NCBI RefSeq assembly: GCF_036246005.1 | Contig: NZ_CP109171.1 | Coordinates: 2,530,001 to 2,594,000, forward strand | Origin: Streptomyces sp. NBC_01723 | Lineage (GTDB): Bacteria; Actinomycetota; Actinomycetes; Streptomycetales; Streptomycetaceae | Reading direction: 5' to 3' | DNA: 64,000 bases | Shown here: positions 26,422-35,399 of the stretch, piece by piece | How positions within the stretch are numbered: the first letter of the stretch is position 1 | Layout of the letters: the number at the start of each line of letters is the position of its first letter | Made by a program: the position numbers and the translations under genes | The notes under the pieces: generated by a model | Told to the model about the DNA's origin: nothing | Databases searched by the model: none | Seen by the model: only the letters and a program-made list of their open reading frames with translations

Positions 26422-27918
26422 ATGACGCAGCGCAAGCGAATCATCCGCGACGCCGCCCTCGTCGGCGTCTCCACCGCACTCCTCGGGATCACCGCGCCGT
26501 TCACCGCCTCCGCCACGACCGCGGACCCGGCCGGGACCCTCACCTGGACGGACTGCGGCGGGGGCGCCGTCGACCCCCGTCAGCAGTGCGCCACGCTCCA
26601 GGTGCCCATGGACTACGCCGATCCCGGCAGCCCCCGTATCGACATCGCCGTCTCGCGCATCCGGAGCGAGGATCCGGACGCCCGGCGCGGGACACTGCTG
26701 CTCATCCCCGGCGGGCCGGGCGGGTCCAGTCTGGGCGACCCGTCGGGGAAGGGGCAGAAGCTGCCGCGCGAAGTCCGGGACGCCTACGACCTGGTCGGGT
26801 TCGCGCCGCGCGGGCTCGCCCCGTCCACCGCCGTCGACTGCGGGCTGGAGACCGCCGACCTCGCCACCTCCAGGCTCCGCCCCTGGCCCGCCCCCGACGG
26901 CTCGATCGACGGGAACCTCGACACCGCGCGCCGCGTCACCGACGCCTGCGTACGCGACGGCGGCGAGCTGATGCGGCACCTCGGCACGGCGAACGAGGCC
27001 CGCGACCTCGACCGTCTCCGGGCCGCTCTCGGCGAGCGGAAGATCTCCGCGTGGGGGGTGTCGTACGGGACGTACGTCGGCGCGGTGTACGCGCAGCTCT
27101 TCCCGCACCGCACCGACCGCGTCGTGCTGGACAGCAACGACGACCCCGACCCGGCCCGTGTCGCCCGTGCCTGGCTCGCCGGGCACGAGCAGGGCGTGGA
27201 GGACACCTTCCCGGACTTCGCCGCGTGGGCCTCTCAGCCGGGCAACCCGGACCGCGTGGCACTCCGGGCCGCCGACGTACGGCCGCGGTTCCTGCGGCTC
27301 GCCGCCGAGTTGGACCGTACGCCGATCCCCTGGCCGGGAGCCAACCCGGAGGAGCTGAACGGCAACGTGCTGCGTCAGACGATGCTGGACAGCCTGTACC
27401 GCCCCAGCGCGTATCCCACGCTCGCCAGGCTGATGCGGGCCGCGGCGCAGGGCACCGTGCCGCCCGCTCCGCAGGCGCCGCCCGAGTCCGTGCTGCAGAA
27501 CGTCACCGCCGTGGGAGTGGGGACGCTCTGCAACGACGTCGCCTGGCCGAAGTCGCCCGCCGTGTACCGCAAGGGCGTCGCCGAGAGCCGCGCCAAGTAC
27601 CCGCTCACCGCGGGCATGCCCCGCAACGCGATGGTGTGCGCCGCCTGGCCCCACCCGCCGCGCGAGGCGCCGGTGCGGATCACCGACCGGGGACCGTCCA
27701 ACGTCCTGCTCGTCCAGAACGAACGGGACGTGGCCACCCCGCTCAGCGGCGCCCGGAAGATGCGGGAGGCGCTCGGCCGGCGCGCGGTCATGGTCACCGT
27801 GGACTCCACCGGCCACGACGCCTACCTCGCCAACGGCAACGCCTGCGGCGACCGGACCGTCTCCCGCTTCCTCGCGACCGGTCAGCGGCCGTCCGCCGAC
27901 CTCTACTGCGAGGGCTAG
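26422..27918 (+). CDS. Secreted tripeptidyl-aminopeptidase-type alpha/beta hydrolase
   Basis: The 498-residue preprotein has a basic N-terminus MTQRKRIIRDAALVG, a hydrophobic core and cleavage near ASATTADP. The catalytic triad is visible: Ser214 in GVSYG, Asp436 in NERDVATP and His465 in DSTGHDAYL. ATLQVPMDYADP and LLLIPGGPGGSS (oxyanion region) match the Streptomyces Tap/SlpD/SlpE peptidase family. The C-terminal TAP-like domain ends with DLYCEG. It probably removes N-terminal tripeptides or processes secreted proteins; other secreted esterase roles cannot be excluded. Confidence 0.88.
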   Translation: MTQRKRIIRDAALVGVSTALLGITAPFTASATTADPAGTLTWTDCGGGAVDPRQQCATLQVPMDYADPGSPRIDIAVSRIRSEDPDARRGTLLLIPGGPGGSSLGDPSGKGQKLPREVRDAYDLVGFAPRGLAPSTAVDCGLETADLATSRLRPWPAPDGSIDGNLDTARRVTDACVRDGGELMRHLGTANEARDLDRLRAALGERKISAWGVSYGTYVGAVYAQLFPHRTDRVVLDSNDDPDPARVARAWLAGHEQGVEDTFPDFAAWASQPGNPDRVALRAADVRPRFLRLAAELDRTPIPWPGANPEELNGNVLRQTMLDSLYRPSAYPTLARLMRAAAQGTVPPAPQAPPESVLQNVTAVGVGTLCNDVAWPKSPAVYRKGVAESRAKYPLTAGMPRNAMVCAAWPHPPREAPVRITDRGPSNVLLVQNERDVATPLSGARKMREALGRRAVMVTVDSTGHDAYLANGNACGDRTVSRFLATGQRPSADLYCEG

Positions 27919-28028
27919 GTCAGTCCGCGCCGTCCCGGCCCGGCGGGAGGACGCCGTCCAAGAGTGGCGGCTCCCGTGGGCCGCCCACGCTCGGCGGTGC
28001 CGCGCCGAAGGCCGGCCGGCGCCGGAGG

Positions 28029-28697
28029 TCACCCGACGCCGGGGGTCACCAGCCCCGACTCGTAGGCCACGATGACCAGTTGCGCGCGGTCCCGCGCCCC
28101 CAGCTTGCCCATGATGCGGCTGACGTGGGTCTTGGCGGTCAGGGGGCTCAGGCCCAGGGAGTCGGCGATCTCCGTGTTGTTGAGGCCGCGTGCGACCAGG
28201 GCGAGCACCTGGCGTTCCCGTTCGGACAGGCAGTCGGGTCCCGCGGTGCCCGCGGCGGGCGTCGCGGGGCTGCGCAGGAACCTTTCGATCAGGCGGGCGG
28301 TCGGTCCGGGCGACAGGAGCGCGTCGCCCGCCGTCACCGTGCGGATGGCGTCGAGGAGTTCGGCGGGCCGGGTGTCCTTGACCAGGAACCCGGAGGCGCC
28401 CGCGCGGAGCGCCTCCACGATGTTCTCGTCGGTGTCGTACGTGGTGAGGACCAGCACGCGCACGCCCGCGAGGTCCTCGTCGGCGGCGATCAGCCGGGTC
28501 GCCTCGATGCCGTCCAGGTCGGGCATGCGGACGTCCATGACGACGAGGTCGGCGCGTTCGGCGCGGGCCAGCTCCACGGCCTCGCGGCCGGTGCCCGCCT
28601 CGCCGACCACCTCCATGTCCGGCGCCGAGGCCACGAGCAGGGCGAACGCGGCGCGGACGAGGTTCTGGTCGTCCGCGAGCAGCACGCGTATCGTCAT
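28029..28697 (-). CDS. Response regulator, NarL/FixJ family
   Basis: The product is 222 residues. The receiver domain has acidic ADDQ, phospho-acceptor Asp in LVVMDVRMPDLDG, Thr in VLTTYDTDENIV and Lys in GFLVKDTRPAEL. The LuxR-type HTH has LSERERQVLALVARGLNNTE and TAKTHVSRIMGKL. Its ATG overlaps the kinase stop by 4 bp (ATGA), so the pair is translationally coupled. It probably controls its own operon with the MmpL exporter. Confidence 0.95.
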   Translation of the reverse strand: MTIRVLLADDQNLVRAAFALLVASAPDMEVVGEAGTGREAVELARAERADLVVMDVRMPDLDGIEATRLIAADEDLAGVRVLVLTTYDTDENIVEALRAGASGFLVKDTRPAELLDAIRTVTAGDALLSPGPTARLIERFLRSPATPAAGTAGPDCLSERERQVLALVARGLNNTEIADSLGLSPLTAKTHVSRIMGKLGARDRAQLVIVAYESGLVTPGVG

Positions 28698-30040
28698 CGG
28701 TCGCTCTCCGGGATCAGGTGCGTCGGGGCCGGGGCGGGCCCCGTCGGTACGGCGGGCGTCGGCAGCACGGCCGTCACCTCGAAGCCGCCCCCGCCGCCCT
28801 CCCGCGGCCCGGCGTCGAGTGTGCCACCCACGCTGCGGGCCCGCTCCCGCATGCCGACGAGGCCGAAGCCGGGGGCGCCGGCGGGGTCGGGTCCGGTGCC
28901 GTCGTCGGTGACGGACAGGCGCAGGGCGCCCCGCTCGGCGCGCACCTCGACGTGGACGGACGGCTTCGGGCCCGCGTGGCGCACGGAGTTGGTCAGCGCC
29001 TCCTGCACGATGCGGTAGACGGCGGCGCCGACCGCGGGCGGGACGGCGTCGGCCCGCACCGACAGCTCCACCCGCGCGCCCGCGCCCCGGGCCGTCTCCG
29101 CGAGGTCGGGCAGCCCGTGCAGTCCGGGCAGCGGGCCGCGGGCGTCGGTGGCGTCCTGCTCCCGCAGCACCTCCAGCGTGGTGCGCAGTTCGCCGCGCGC
29201 GCTCCGGCAGGTCTCGGCGATGTCGTCGAGGGCCTTGGCGACGGCGGCCCGGTCCAGGCGGCCGGGGTCGGCGGTCAGGACGTGGGCGGCGACCGAGGTC
29301 TGCACGCCGATGACGGTGATGCTGTGCGCGAGCAGGTCGTGCAGGTCCCGGGCGACGCGCAGGCGTTCCTCGGCGACGCGGCGGCGGGCCTCCTCCTCGC
29401 GGGTGCGTTCGGCGCGTTCGGCTCGTTCGACGATGGAGGCGACGTACTGGCGGTAGTAGCGGACGTCGACGCCGGCGAAGAGGATGGCGATCACCCAGCC
29501 GGAGATGCGGATCAGCTCGACGGCCTGGTGGGTGTTGACGGTGAGCATGATGCCGACGGAGACGGTGAGGACACCGATGCCGGTCAGGATCGTGCGCAGC
29601 GGGCGGCCGGTGACGGCGAGCGTGTAGAGCGCCACGTAGGAGGCCGGACCGGCCGCCGCGTGGTTGTTGTCCATCGCGTGGTACGGCCCGACGAGGACCA
29701 CCAGCGCCACGAGCACCAGCAGCGGGTGGCGCCGCCGCCACACGATCGGGACGTGCGCGGCGACCAGCAGCGCCCAGCCGACCGCGTCCGGGCGGCGGCC
29801 CTCGTCGGTGGACAGGGCGAGGCAGACGGCGCCGGTGAGGAGGACCGCGGCGAGCACGGCGTCGTTGCGGGTGCCGTGCGGGGCGGCGCGCGGGTCGCGG
29901 TTGATGGCGGCCATGATCCGCTCGCCGGCACGCGGCCGGGGCACCGCCGTGGTGGTTGCCTGCACGCGCCCATCCTCCGCGACGGACGCGCCCCTCCGGG
30001 AGGGGAGGGGCGCACTCCGGTCGATCGGCACCTCAGACAC
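28694..30040 (-). CDS. Sensor histidine kinase, HisKA_3 type
   Basis: The 448-residue product starts at a GTG overlapping the end of the mmpL gene by 8 bp; a later start (for example ATG at 29914) would only shorten the disordered N-terminus. About five to six membrane helices in the first half (LAAVLLTGAVCLAL, then VGWALLVAAHVPIVW) have no large external loop, so the stimulus is probably sensed in or near the membrane. The dimerisation helix RVARDLHDLLAHSITVIGVQ carries the phospho-His. HATPase motifs are QEALTNSVRHAG, DDGTGPDP and GFGLVGMRERAR. It partners with the overlapping response regulator. Confidence 0.94.
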   Translation of the reverse strand: MSEVPIDRSAPLPSRRGASVAEDGRVQATTTAVPRPRAGERIMAAINRDPRAAPHGTRNDAVLAAVLLTGAVCLALSTDEGRRPDAVGWALLVAAHVPIVWRRRHPLLVLVALVVLVGPYHAMDNNHAAAGPASYVALYTLAVTGRPLRTILTGIGVLTVSVGIMLTVNTHQAVELIRISGWVIAILFAGVDVRYYRQYVASIVERAERAERTREEEARRRVAEERLRVARDLHDLLAHSITVIGVQTSVAAHVLTADPGRLDRAAVAKALDDIAETCRSARGELRTTLEVLREQDATDARGPLPGLHGLPDLAETARGAGARVELSVRADAVPPAVGAAVYRIVQEALTNSVRHAGPKPSVHVEVRAERGALRLSVTDDGTGPDPAGAPGFGLVGMRERARSVGGTLDAGPREGGGGGFEVTAVLPTPAVPTGPAPAPTHLIPESDR

Positions 30041-32111
30041 CTACGGGCTCCCGCTCACCGGCCGCCGCGGGCTCCCCGGGCGCCCGGGACAGCCGGCCCG
30101 GCCACCACACCCGGCGCCGCAGGGCGACGCTCGCGCTGGTGACGAGGTAGGTGCGGACGAGGAAGGTGTCGAGCAGGACACCGACCGCGATGACGAAGCC
30201 CAGCTCGACCAGTTGCACCATCGGCATGCTGGTGAGCACCGCGAAGGTGGCGGCGAGGACCAGCCCGGCGGAGGCGATGACCCCGCCGGTGGTGCGCAGT
30301 GCGGAGAGCGCGGCCTCGGTGGGTTCGGCGCCGCGCAGGGACTCCTCGCGCATGCGGTGCATCAGGAAGATGCCGTAGTCGACGCCGAGGGCGACCAGGA
30401 ACACGAAGGACAGCAGGCCGAGTCCGGGGTCGGTGCCCTCGAAGCCGAAGAGCGGCCCGAAGACCAGTCCCCCGATGCCGAGCGCCGCGCCCCACACGGC
30501 GACCACGGCGGCGACCAGGATCAGCGGCGCGACCAGCGACCGCAGCAGCACCGTCAGGATCAGCAGCACCGACAGCAGCACGATCGGAACGACGATGGCG
30601 GTGTCGCGGGCGTTGGTGTCCTCCAGGTCGATCTGCTGGGCGCTGGGGCCGCCGACGTAGGAGCCGTCGAGCGAGTCGCGCAGGGACTCGATGGTGGCGG
30701 TCTCGGCCGCCGACTGGGGCGGGGCGGAGGCGAGTACGGTCAGTTCGGTCCAGCCTCCGCCGCTGCGGCCGGCCTCGGCGCTCTTGACGCCGCGGGTGTC
30801 GCGGGCCTCGGCGAGGGCGGCCTCCGCCCGGTCGGTGGGGGCGATGACGGTGATGGGCTGGGTGCCGCGCTCCGGGTAGGCGGCGGCGAGGGTCTCCATC
30901 GCGGCGATGGCGTCGGGCCGGGTGGTGAAGGAGTCCTCCTGCTTGAGGGAGCCGGGCAGGGCGAACGCCCCGAGCGCGAGCGCGCCGAGCAGCACCGCGC
31001 CGCCCACGAGGACGGTGCGGGGACGGCGTTCGGCGGAGCCGCCCATCGCCGTGAACAGCGACCTGCGGGCCTTGGGCGTGCTGCCGTAGCGAGGCACGAG
31101 CGGCCAGAAGACGCGTCGGCCCAGCAGGACCAGGAGCGCGGGCAGCAGGGTCAGCATGGCGGCCAGCGCGCACAGCACGCCGACGGTGCCGAGCGGGCCC
31201 ATGCCCCGGCTGGAGTTGAGGTCGGCGGCGAGCAGGCACAGCAGCCCGGCGGCGACGGTGCCGGAGGAGGCGAGCACGGCGGGGCCGCAGCCGCGCAGGG
31301 CGGCGGCCATGGCGTCGTACGGCCGCTCGACGCGCCGCAGTTCCTCGCGGTAGCGGGAGACCAGCAGCAGCGCGTAGTCGGTGCCGACGCCGAAGACGAG
31401 GATGGTCATGATGCCGGAGCTCTGGCCGGAGACCGCGGTGCCGAACCACTGGTTGAGGCCGTAGGCGACGCCCATGGAGAGGTAGTCGGCGATGCCGGCG
31501 ACGGCGAGCGGGACCAGCCACAGGAACGGGCTGCGGTAGATGAGGATCAGCAGCAGCGCGACGACGGCCGCGGTGGTGTAGAGCAGGGGGCCGTCGAGGG
31601 AGTTGTAGACCTCGGAGGCGTCGGTGGCGAACGCTCCGGCGCCGCCGACCTCGACGCTCAGCCCGTCGCCGCCCCGGGCGATGTCCCGTACCGCGTTGAC
31701 GAGGGCGTCGCGGGCCTCCTCGTCCTGGCCGGGCTCGGTGCCGGCGACCGGGTACATGAGGGTGGTGCCGTCCTCGGACGGGATGCCGGCGGGCCGGCCG
31801 GTGAGTTCGTGCGCGCCCGCGATCTCGGCGACCTGGTCGGCGGCGGTGGCCCGGTCGGCGGCGGTCAGTCCGGCGTCCCGGTGGTAGACGAGGACCATCT
31901 CGGTGGCCTCGCCGCCCGGCAGCCGGTCCTGGATCTTGGCGACCTGCGTCGAGTCGGCGCCGGCCGGCAGGTAGTCGACGGCGCGGTCGCGCTGCACGTC
32001 CGCGAGTTTCGACGCGAACGGCGAGGCGATCGCCAGGACCGCGATCCACAGTCCGAGCACCAGCCAGGGCACGGCCCGCCGTCGCCCCCCGCTTGTCCTT
32101 ACGGCCCCCAT
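30033..32111 (-). CDS. MmpL/RND family exporter
   Basis: This 692-residue, 12-helix MMPL transporter has two repeats, each with one helix, a large extracytoplasmic loop and five helices. Motifs include FGVGTDYALLLVSRYREEL in the first half and FLVALGVDYGIFLMHRMREES in the second. Asp and Tyr of GTDYALL / GVDYGIF are the proton-relay positions of the family. Members export lipids, siderophores or antibiotics. It is first of a three-gene unit with a sensor kinase and response regulator, which suggests inducible export in response to membrane stress or a lipid-like compound. Confidence 0.92.
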   Translation of the reverse strand: MGAVRTSGGRRRAVPWLVLGLWIAVLAIASPFASKLADVQRDRAVDYLPAGADSTQVAKIQDRLPGGEATEMVLVYHRDAGLTAADRATAADQVAEIAGAHELTGRPAGIPSEDGTTLMYPVAGTEPGQDEEARDALVNAVRDIARGGDGLSVEVGGAGAFATDASEVYNSLDGPLLYTTAAVVALLLILIYRSPFLWLVPLAVAGIADYLSMGVAYGLNQWFGTAVSGQSSGIMTILVFGVGTDYALLLVSRYREELRRVERPYDAMAAALRGCGPAVLASSGTVAAGLLCLLAADLNSSRGMGPLGTVGVLCALAAMLTLLPALLVLLGRRVFWPLVPRYGSTPKARRSLFTAMGGSAERRPRTVLVGGAVLLGALALGAFALPGSLKQEDSFTTRPDAIAAMETLAAAYPERGTQPITVIAPTDRAEAALAEARDTRGVKSAEAGRSGGGWTELTVLASAPPQSAAETATIESLRDSLDGSYVGGPSAQQIDLEDTNARDTAIVVPIVLLSVLLILTVLLRSLVAPLILVAAVVAVWGAALGIGGLVFGPLFGFEGTDPGLGLLSFVFLVALGVDYGIFLMHRMREESLRGAEPTEAALSALRTTGGVIASAGLVLAATFAVLTSMPMVQLVELGFVIAVGVLLDTFLVRTYLVTSASVALRRRVWWPGRLSRAPGEPAAAGEREPVGV

Positions 32112-32135
32112 GTCACGGGCCTCCCTCCGCTGGAT

Positions 32136-32157
32136 GTCTGGTCAGCCGTCTCCAGAC
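32136..32157 (-). promoter_or_regulatory. Operator-like palindrome upstream of mmpL
   Basis: GTCTGG (32136-32141) and CCAGAC (32152-32157) are perfect inverted arms 10 bp apart, 24 bp upstream of the mmpL start. A NarL-type regulator or a repressor could bind here; the link to the operon's own response regulator is a guess. Confidence 0.4.
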
Positions 32158-32235
32158 TTCCGGCGGCGGGCGGCCGGCACGTCGGACCCGAGGGCGAGTT
32201 GCCCGGTACTGCCCCGGGTGACGTGCGGACGCCGT

Positions 32236-32251
32236 TACTCCCCCGGGAGTA
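32236..32251. promoter_or_regulatory. TACTCCC/GGGAGTA palindrome
   Basis: TACTCCC (32236-32242), 2 bp, GGGAGTA (32245-32251) lies 12 bp past the 3' end of the six-gene cluster and about 125 bp upstream of mmpL. The stem could end the cluster transcript, but the 2-bp centre is tight for an RNA loop, so an operator is equally likely. Confidence 0.35.
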
Positions 32252-32263
32252 CCGAGGGAGCGG

Positions 32264-33379
32264 TCAGGCCTGGTCGACCATCCAGTTGCCGTCCTCCTCG
32301 TCGTCGACGCGCACCTCCAGTTCGCGCAGGCCCATGCCCGCGTCCCAGAGTTCCCGGAAGCGCTTGAGCCGGTCCCGTACGTAGTCCTGGCGTGCGGTGA
32401 GGCGGGTCCGCACGTTGACGTCGCGCAGGTCCTGTTCGATCTCGAACGACACCTCCTCGTCGTAGAGGATGAAGTCGTTGGTGGTGCCGCGCTGGAGGTG
32501 CGGGGGCAGTTCGGGCAGGACCGCGACCCGGACGTCGATGCGGCGCAGTTCCTGCTCCTCGCACAGCCGCAGCAGCCGGTCGTCGAGTTCGCGGGCGCTC
32601 TCCAGCAGGAACAGGCGGCGTACCGCGACGCCCTGTTCGTCGATGGCCGCCTGCTGGGCGTCGAGGTAGCGTCCGGCGGGCTCGCTGTTCCAGAACTGCC
32701 GGTCCACGGAGGTGCTGGTGGCGAGGATGGACTGCTCGGCGGCCCGGGTGAGGGTGAGCATCCAGTCGTGGTTCTCGCCGGGGCACTCGGCGCTCAGGTT
32801 GGTGAGGTCCGCCATGTGGCCGACCACCCGCTCCATCTCCAGGTGGACGAAGGTGTGCAGGATCGAGGGGCTGGGCAGCAGGACGTCGGCGAAGCCCTTG
32901 GCCAGGTCGGGCACGCTGTCGATGCGGACCGGGTCCAGCGGCGTCCCGGACTCGCCGGACCCGTGGTCCCCGTGGGTGACGTGCGTCTCGACGAGCTGCT
33001 TGACGTCCTCGGTGTACCGGGTCAGACCGGACTTCAGCTCGTCGTCGTACTGGTTGAGCCCGTCCCGTACGGCGGCGGTGTTCTCGGCGAGGGCGCTCTC
33101 CACCCGGCGGGTGTGCTCCTCCAGCCGCTCGTGGGCCGGGCGTGGTGCCAGGCCGAGCACGTACTGGACGAGTACCGCCGCGCCGGCGCAGAGGACGGCG
33201 GCCACGAACTGCCGCAGGGTGCCGTCGTCGGGGCTGAGCAGTGCCGTGACGCTCCAGAAGAGGGCGCCGACCACGAGGGCGACCAGCAGCATGCGCGCCC
33301 ATGGGGACTCGCCCCTCGGGTCGGCCGGGCCCGGGGTGCGGGCCGTGTCGTCGGGTCGGGGTGACTGTGCCGTGCTCAT
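32264..33379 (-). CDS. Membrane protein with coiled coil and C-terminal domain of unknown function
   Basis: The product is 371 residues from the ATG at 33379, with GGGGAG 8 bases ahead. Two membrane helices (about 29-50, MLLVALVVGALFWSVTALL; about 55-77, FVAAVLCAGAAVLVQYVLGL) form a hairpin that leaves both ends on one side, probably the cytoplasm. A charged coiled-coil segment (RLEEHTRRVESALAENTAAV) follows. The C-terminal domain (about 175-371) includes LTRAAEQSILATSTSVDRQFW, RRLFLLESARELDDR and TNDFILYDEEVSFEIEQDL. The alternation recalls phospholipase-D-like folds used as sensors, but there is no HKD motif and I do not recognise the family. It is last in the six-gene cluster, 72 bp after the preceding gene. 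Confidence 0.75.
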   Translation of the reverse strand: MSTAQSPRPDDTARTPGPADPRGESPWARMLLVALVVGALFWSVTALLSPDDGTLRQFVAAVLCAGAAVLVQYVLGLAPRPAHERLEEHTRRVESALAENTAAVRDGLNQYDDELKSGLTRYTEDVKQLVETHVTHGDHGSGESGTPLDPVRIDSVPDLAKGFADVLLPSPSILHTFVHLEMERVVGHMADLTNLSAECPGENHDWMLTLTRAAEQSILATSTSVDRQFWNSEPAGRYLDAQQAAIDEQGVAVRRLFLLESARELDDRLLRLCEEQELRRIDVRVAVLPELPPHLQRGTTNDFILYDEEVSFEIEQDLRDVNVRTRLTARQDYVRDRLKRFRELWDAGMGLRELEVRVDDEEDGNWMVDQA

Positions 33380-33451
33380 CTCGCTTCTCCCCCCGTTGGG
33401 ATGCGCGTCGGATCGAGGTGCGGGGATGTGCGTGGGAGGCGCTGGGTCCGG

Positions 33452-34432
33452 TCAGGGAGCCGGCTCCACCTCCCGGTGAGGTGCGGGGATGGCGTGCAGG
33501 GTGAGCTGGTCGCGGATGCGCTGCACCAGCGCCTGCCACTGCCGGGTGAAGCCGGGCCGTTCCTCCAGCGGGTCCCACAGCGGAGCCAGGTCCCGGGTCA
33601 CCCGGGCCCGTGGCATCCACAGGTGCAGCAGGTGGTCCACGGCCGGACGCAGCGCCCGTACGACGGCGCCGGCGTCCTGCGTGGGTGTGGCGCCGAGCCG
33701 GATGCCGTCGAGCATGCGGACGACGGTGGTGAGGAGCCAGTCGTGCAGGGCGAGGTCGTCGCAGAGCGCGGCGAGGTCGGCGCCGTCGGTGTCCTCGGGC
33801 ACCCGCAGGCGTACGGTGCGCAGTTCGTCCTCGGCGAGGGTGAACCGTTCGAGGGAGGGTGCGTCCCCCGGGTCCGCGGGGAGGGCCACCCAGCGCAGCC
33901 GGGTCGGGCGGGAGCGGAAGGGCGGGCGCTGGTCGAGCAGGGGGTGGCGCAGCAGCCGGGTGAGCAGCCCGTCGGCGATCAGGCCGACGTCGAGGTCGCC
34001 GTGGCGTCCGCCGCCGAGCACGCCCTGCGCGACCGCCTCGTGCGGGAGCCTGCCGAGCGGTTCGACCACTCCGGGCCGCACCAGGTACTCGCCCCAGGGC
34101 CGCCGTTGGTCGGGACCGGCGGCGGGGAGCCGGCAGTGCGCGGAGGTCTGCAGGACCCGCCCCTCGGTGAGCGCGGCGTGCGCGGTGACGGTGCCCACCG
34201 CGCGGATCCGGGCGCCGTTGGCGCTGGGCAGCGGGCAGTCGACGCCGGTCAGGGTGTCGGGCGAACGCGCGTAGAGGCCCGGGCGCTCGGAGAGCAGGAC
34301 GCGTTCGTCGGCGCGCAGGCCGAGGAGTTGGGCGGCGGAGCGGATGTCGAGGGCCTGCCGGGCGGGCAGCAGGCAGGTGCGGATCTCGCCGCAGGCGAGG
34401 ACGGCGGGCGGGGTGCTCTGCCGCGGCGCCAT
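33452..34432 (-). CDS. SCO2521-family protein
   Basis: This 326-residue soluble protein has no signal peptide or membrane helix. Its opening (AVLACGEIRTCLLPARQALD, then LRADERVLLSERPGLYARSP) and the middle (RPWGEYLVRPGVVEPLGRLP) match, from memory, the conserved actinobacterial family named after SCO2521, whose function is unknown. The C-terminal 130 residues are helical and rich in Leu, Arg and Asp. The ATG at 34432 is 1 bp after the stop of the previous gene, so translation is coupled. I see no catalytic motif. Confidence 0.78.
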   Translation of the reverse strand: MAPRQSTPPAVLACGEIRTCLLPARQALDIRSAAQLLGLRADERVLLSERPGLYARSPDTLTGVDCPLPSANGARIRAVGTVTAHAALTEGRVLQTSAHCRLPAAGPDQRRPWGEYLVRPGVVEPLGRLPHEAVAQGVLGGGRHGDLDVGLIADGLLTRLLRHPLLDQRPPFRSRPTRLRWVALPADPGDAPSLERFTLAEDELRTVRLRVPEDTDGADLAALCDDLALHDWLLTTVVRMLDGIRLGATPTQDAGAVVRALRPAVDHLLHLWMPRARVTRDLAPLWDPLEERPGFTRQWQALVQRIRDQLTLHAIPAPHREVEPAP

Positions 34433-34433
34433 C

Positions 34434-35399
34434 TCAGGGCCCCGCGTAGAAGACGTAGGAGACGCGGTCGGCGACCGAGTCGGGGACGGCCGCGCGCTCC
34501 TTCTCGGAGCGGTCGGCGACCTGCGCCAGGGCTCCCGGGTCGACCTCGATCTGGTCGAGGATCACGCGGACGGCGTGTTCGACGGGGAGGAAACGGTTGG
34601 GCAGGACCGAGCAGGTCCGGTAGGCGGAGAAGGGGTCGGCGCGGGGGTTGAGCCGGATCAGGGAGGGCAGTTCGTCCCAGTCCTCGGGGAAGCCGGTGCC
34701 GGTGTGCGGCTGCGGTACGAGGACGGCCTCGCCGGCGTCGCGCAGCAGGCCGAGGCGGGCGAGCTGCCAGACGGCGGCGAGGAAGGGGCAGGACCAGGTG
34801 CGGCGCCCGTCGGCGTCGTCGTTCCACAGTTCGGCGTCGAGGAAGACGGAGTGGCGGCGGGCGGCGGTCTCCCGGGGCGGCTGCCAGGGGAGGGCACGCT
34901 TCATCGCCTGCGGGGCACGGGCGACGGGGGCGCGTTCGCCGTTGGCGAGCCAGCCGGTCCGCGCGGTGGGCGGGCGCATGCCGTAGCTGCCGGGGGCGGG
35001 CGACTCCACGATGCGGCCGGCCACCGCCTCCGCGACGGGCGTCTTGCCGGTGACGGCGCAGCCGGACTCGCGGGCCAGGTAGTCGACGACGAGCCCGGCC
35101 CGTTCGGCCTCCGCGAGGAGCATGGGGATGACCTCGGCCGGGGTGGAGAACCGGCTGAAGTAGTCGTCGATCAGGAAGCAGGTGCTGATCCGGGCCCGCT
35201 TGCCGCCGGCCCGCGCGCCGGCCGCGGCCCGCGCCGCCTCCACCCAGGGCAGCACCTCGGTGAAGTGCCGGCGCAGCCGCTCGGGCCCGGCCTCGAAGTC
35301 CTCCATGTAGAGATGCCCCAGCTCCAGTGAGAGATGAGCCAACGGCACCGACTGCGTACGCGCCTCGGCAGCGGTCTCCCGGAACACGGCGTCACTCAC
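34434..35399 (-). CDS. SCO2522-family protein
   Basis: The product is 321 residues from the GTG at 35399, whose GTGA overlaps the stop of the P-loop gene. The N-terminal part (LAHLSLELGHLYMEDFEAGP, then RISTCFLIDDYFSRFSTPAEV and AGLVVDYLARESGCA) has a beta-alpha pattern with a paired acidic DDY; the C-terminal part contains RRTWSCPFLAAVWQLARLGL and LNRFLPVEHAVRVILDQ-like helices. It corresponds to the conserved family named after SCO2522 and has no assigned function. The DDY and RES elements could be functional residues. It always seems to travel with the P-loop and SCO2524-type genes; this is recollection, not a search. Confidence 0.78.
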   Translation of the reverse strand: MSDAVFRETAAEARTQSVPLAHLSLELGHLYMEDFEAGPERLRRHFTEVLPWVEAARAAAGARAGGKRARISTCFLIDDYFSRFSTPAEVIPMLLAEAERAGLVVDYLARESGCAVTGKTPVAEAVAGRIVESPAPGSYGMRPPTARTGWLANGERAPVARAPQAMKRALPWQPPRETAARRHSVFLDAELWNDDADGRRTWSCPFLAAVWQLARLGLLRDAGEAVLVPQPHTGTGFPEDWDELPSLIRLNPRADPFSAYRTCSVLPNRFLPVEHAVRVILDQIEVDPGALAQVADRSEKERAAVPDSVADRVSYVFYAGP

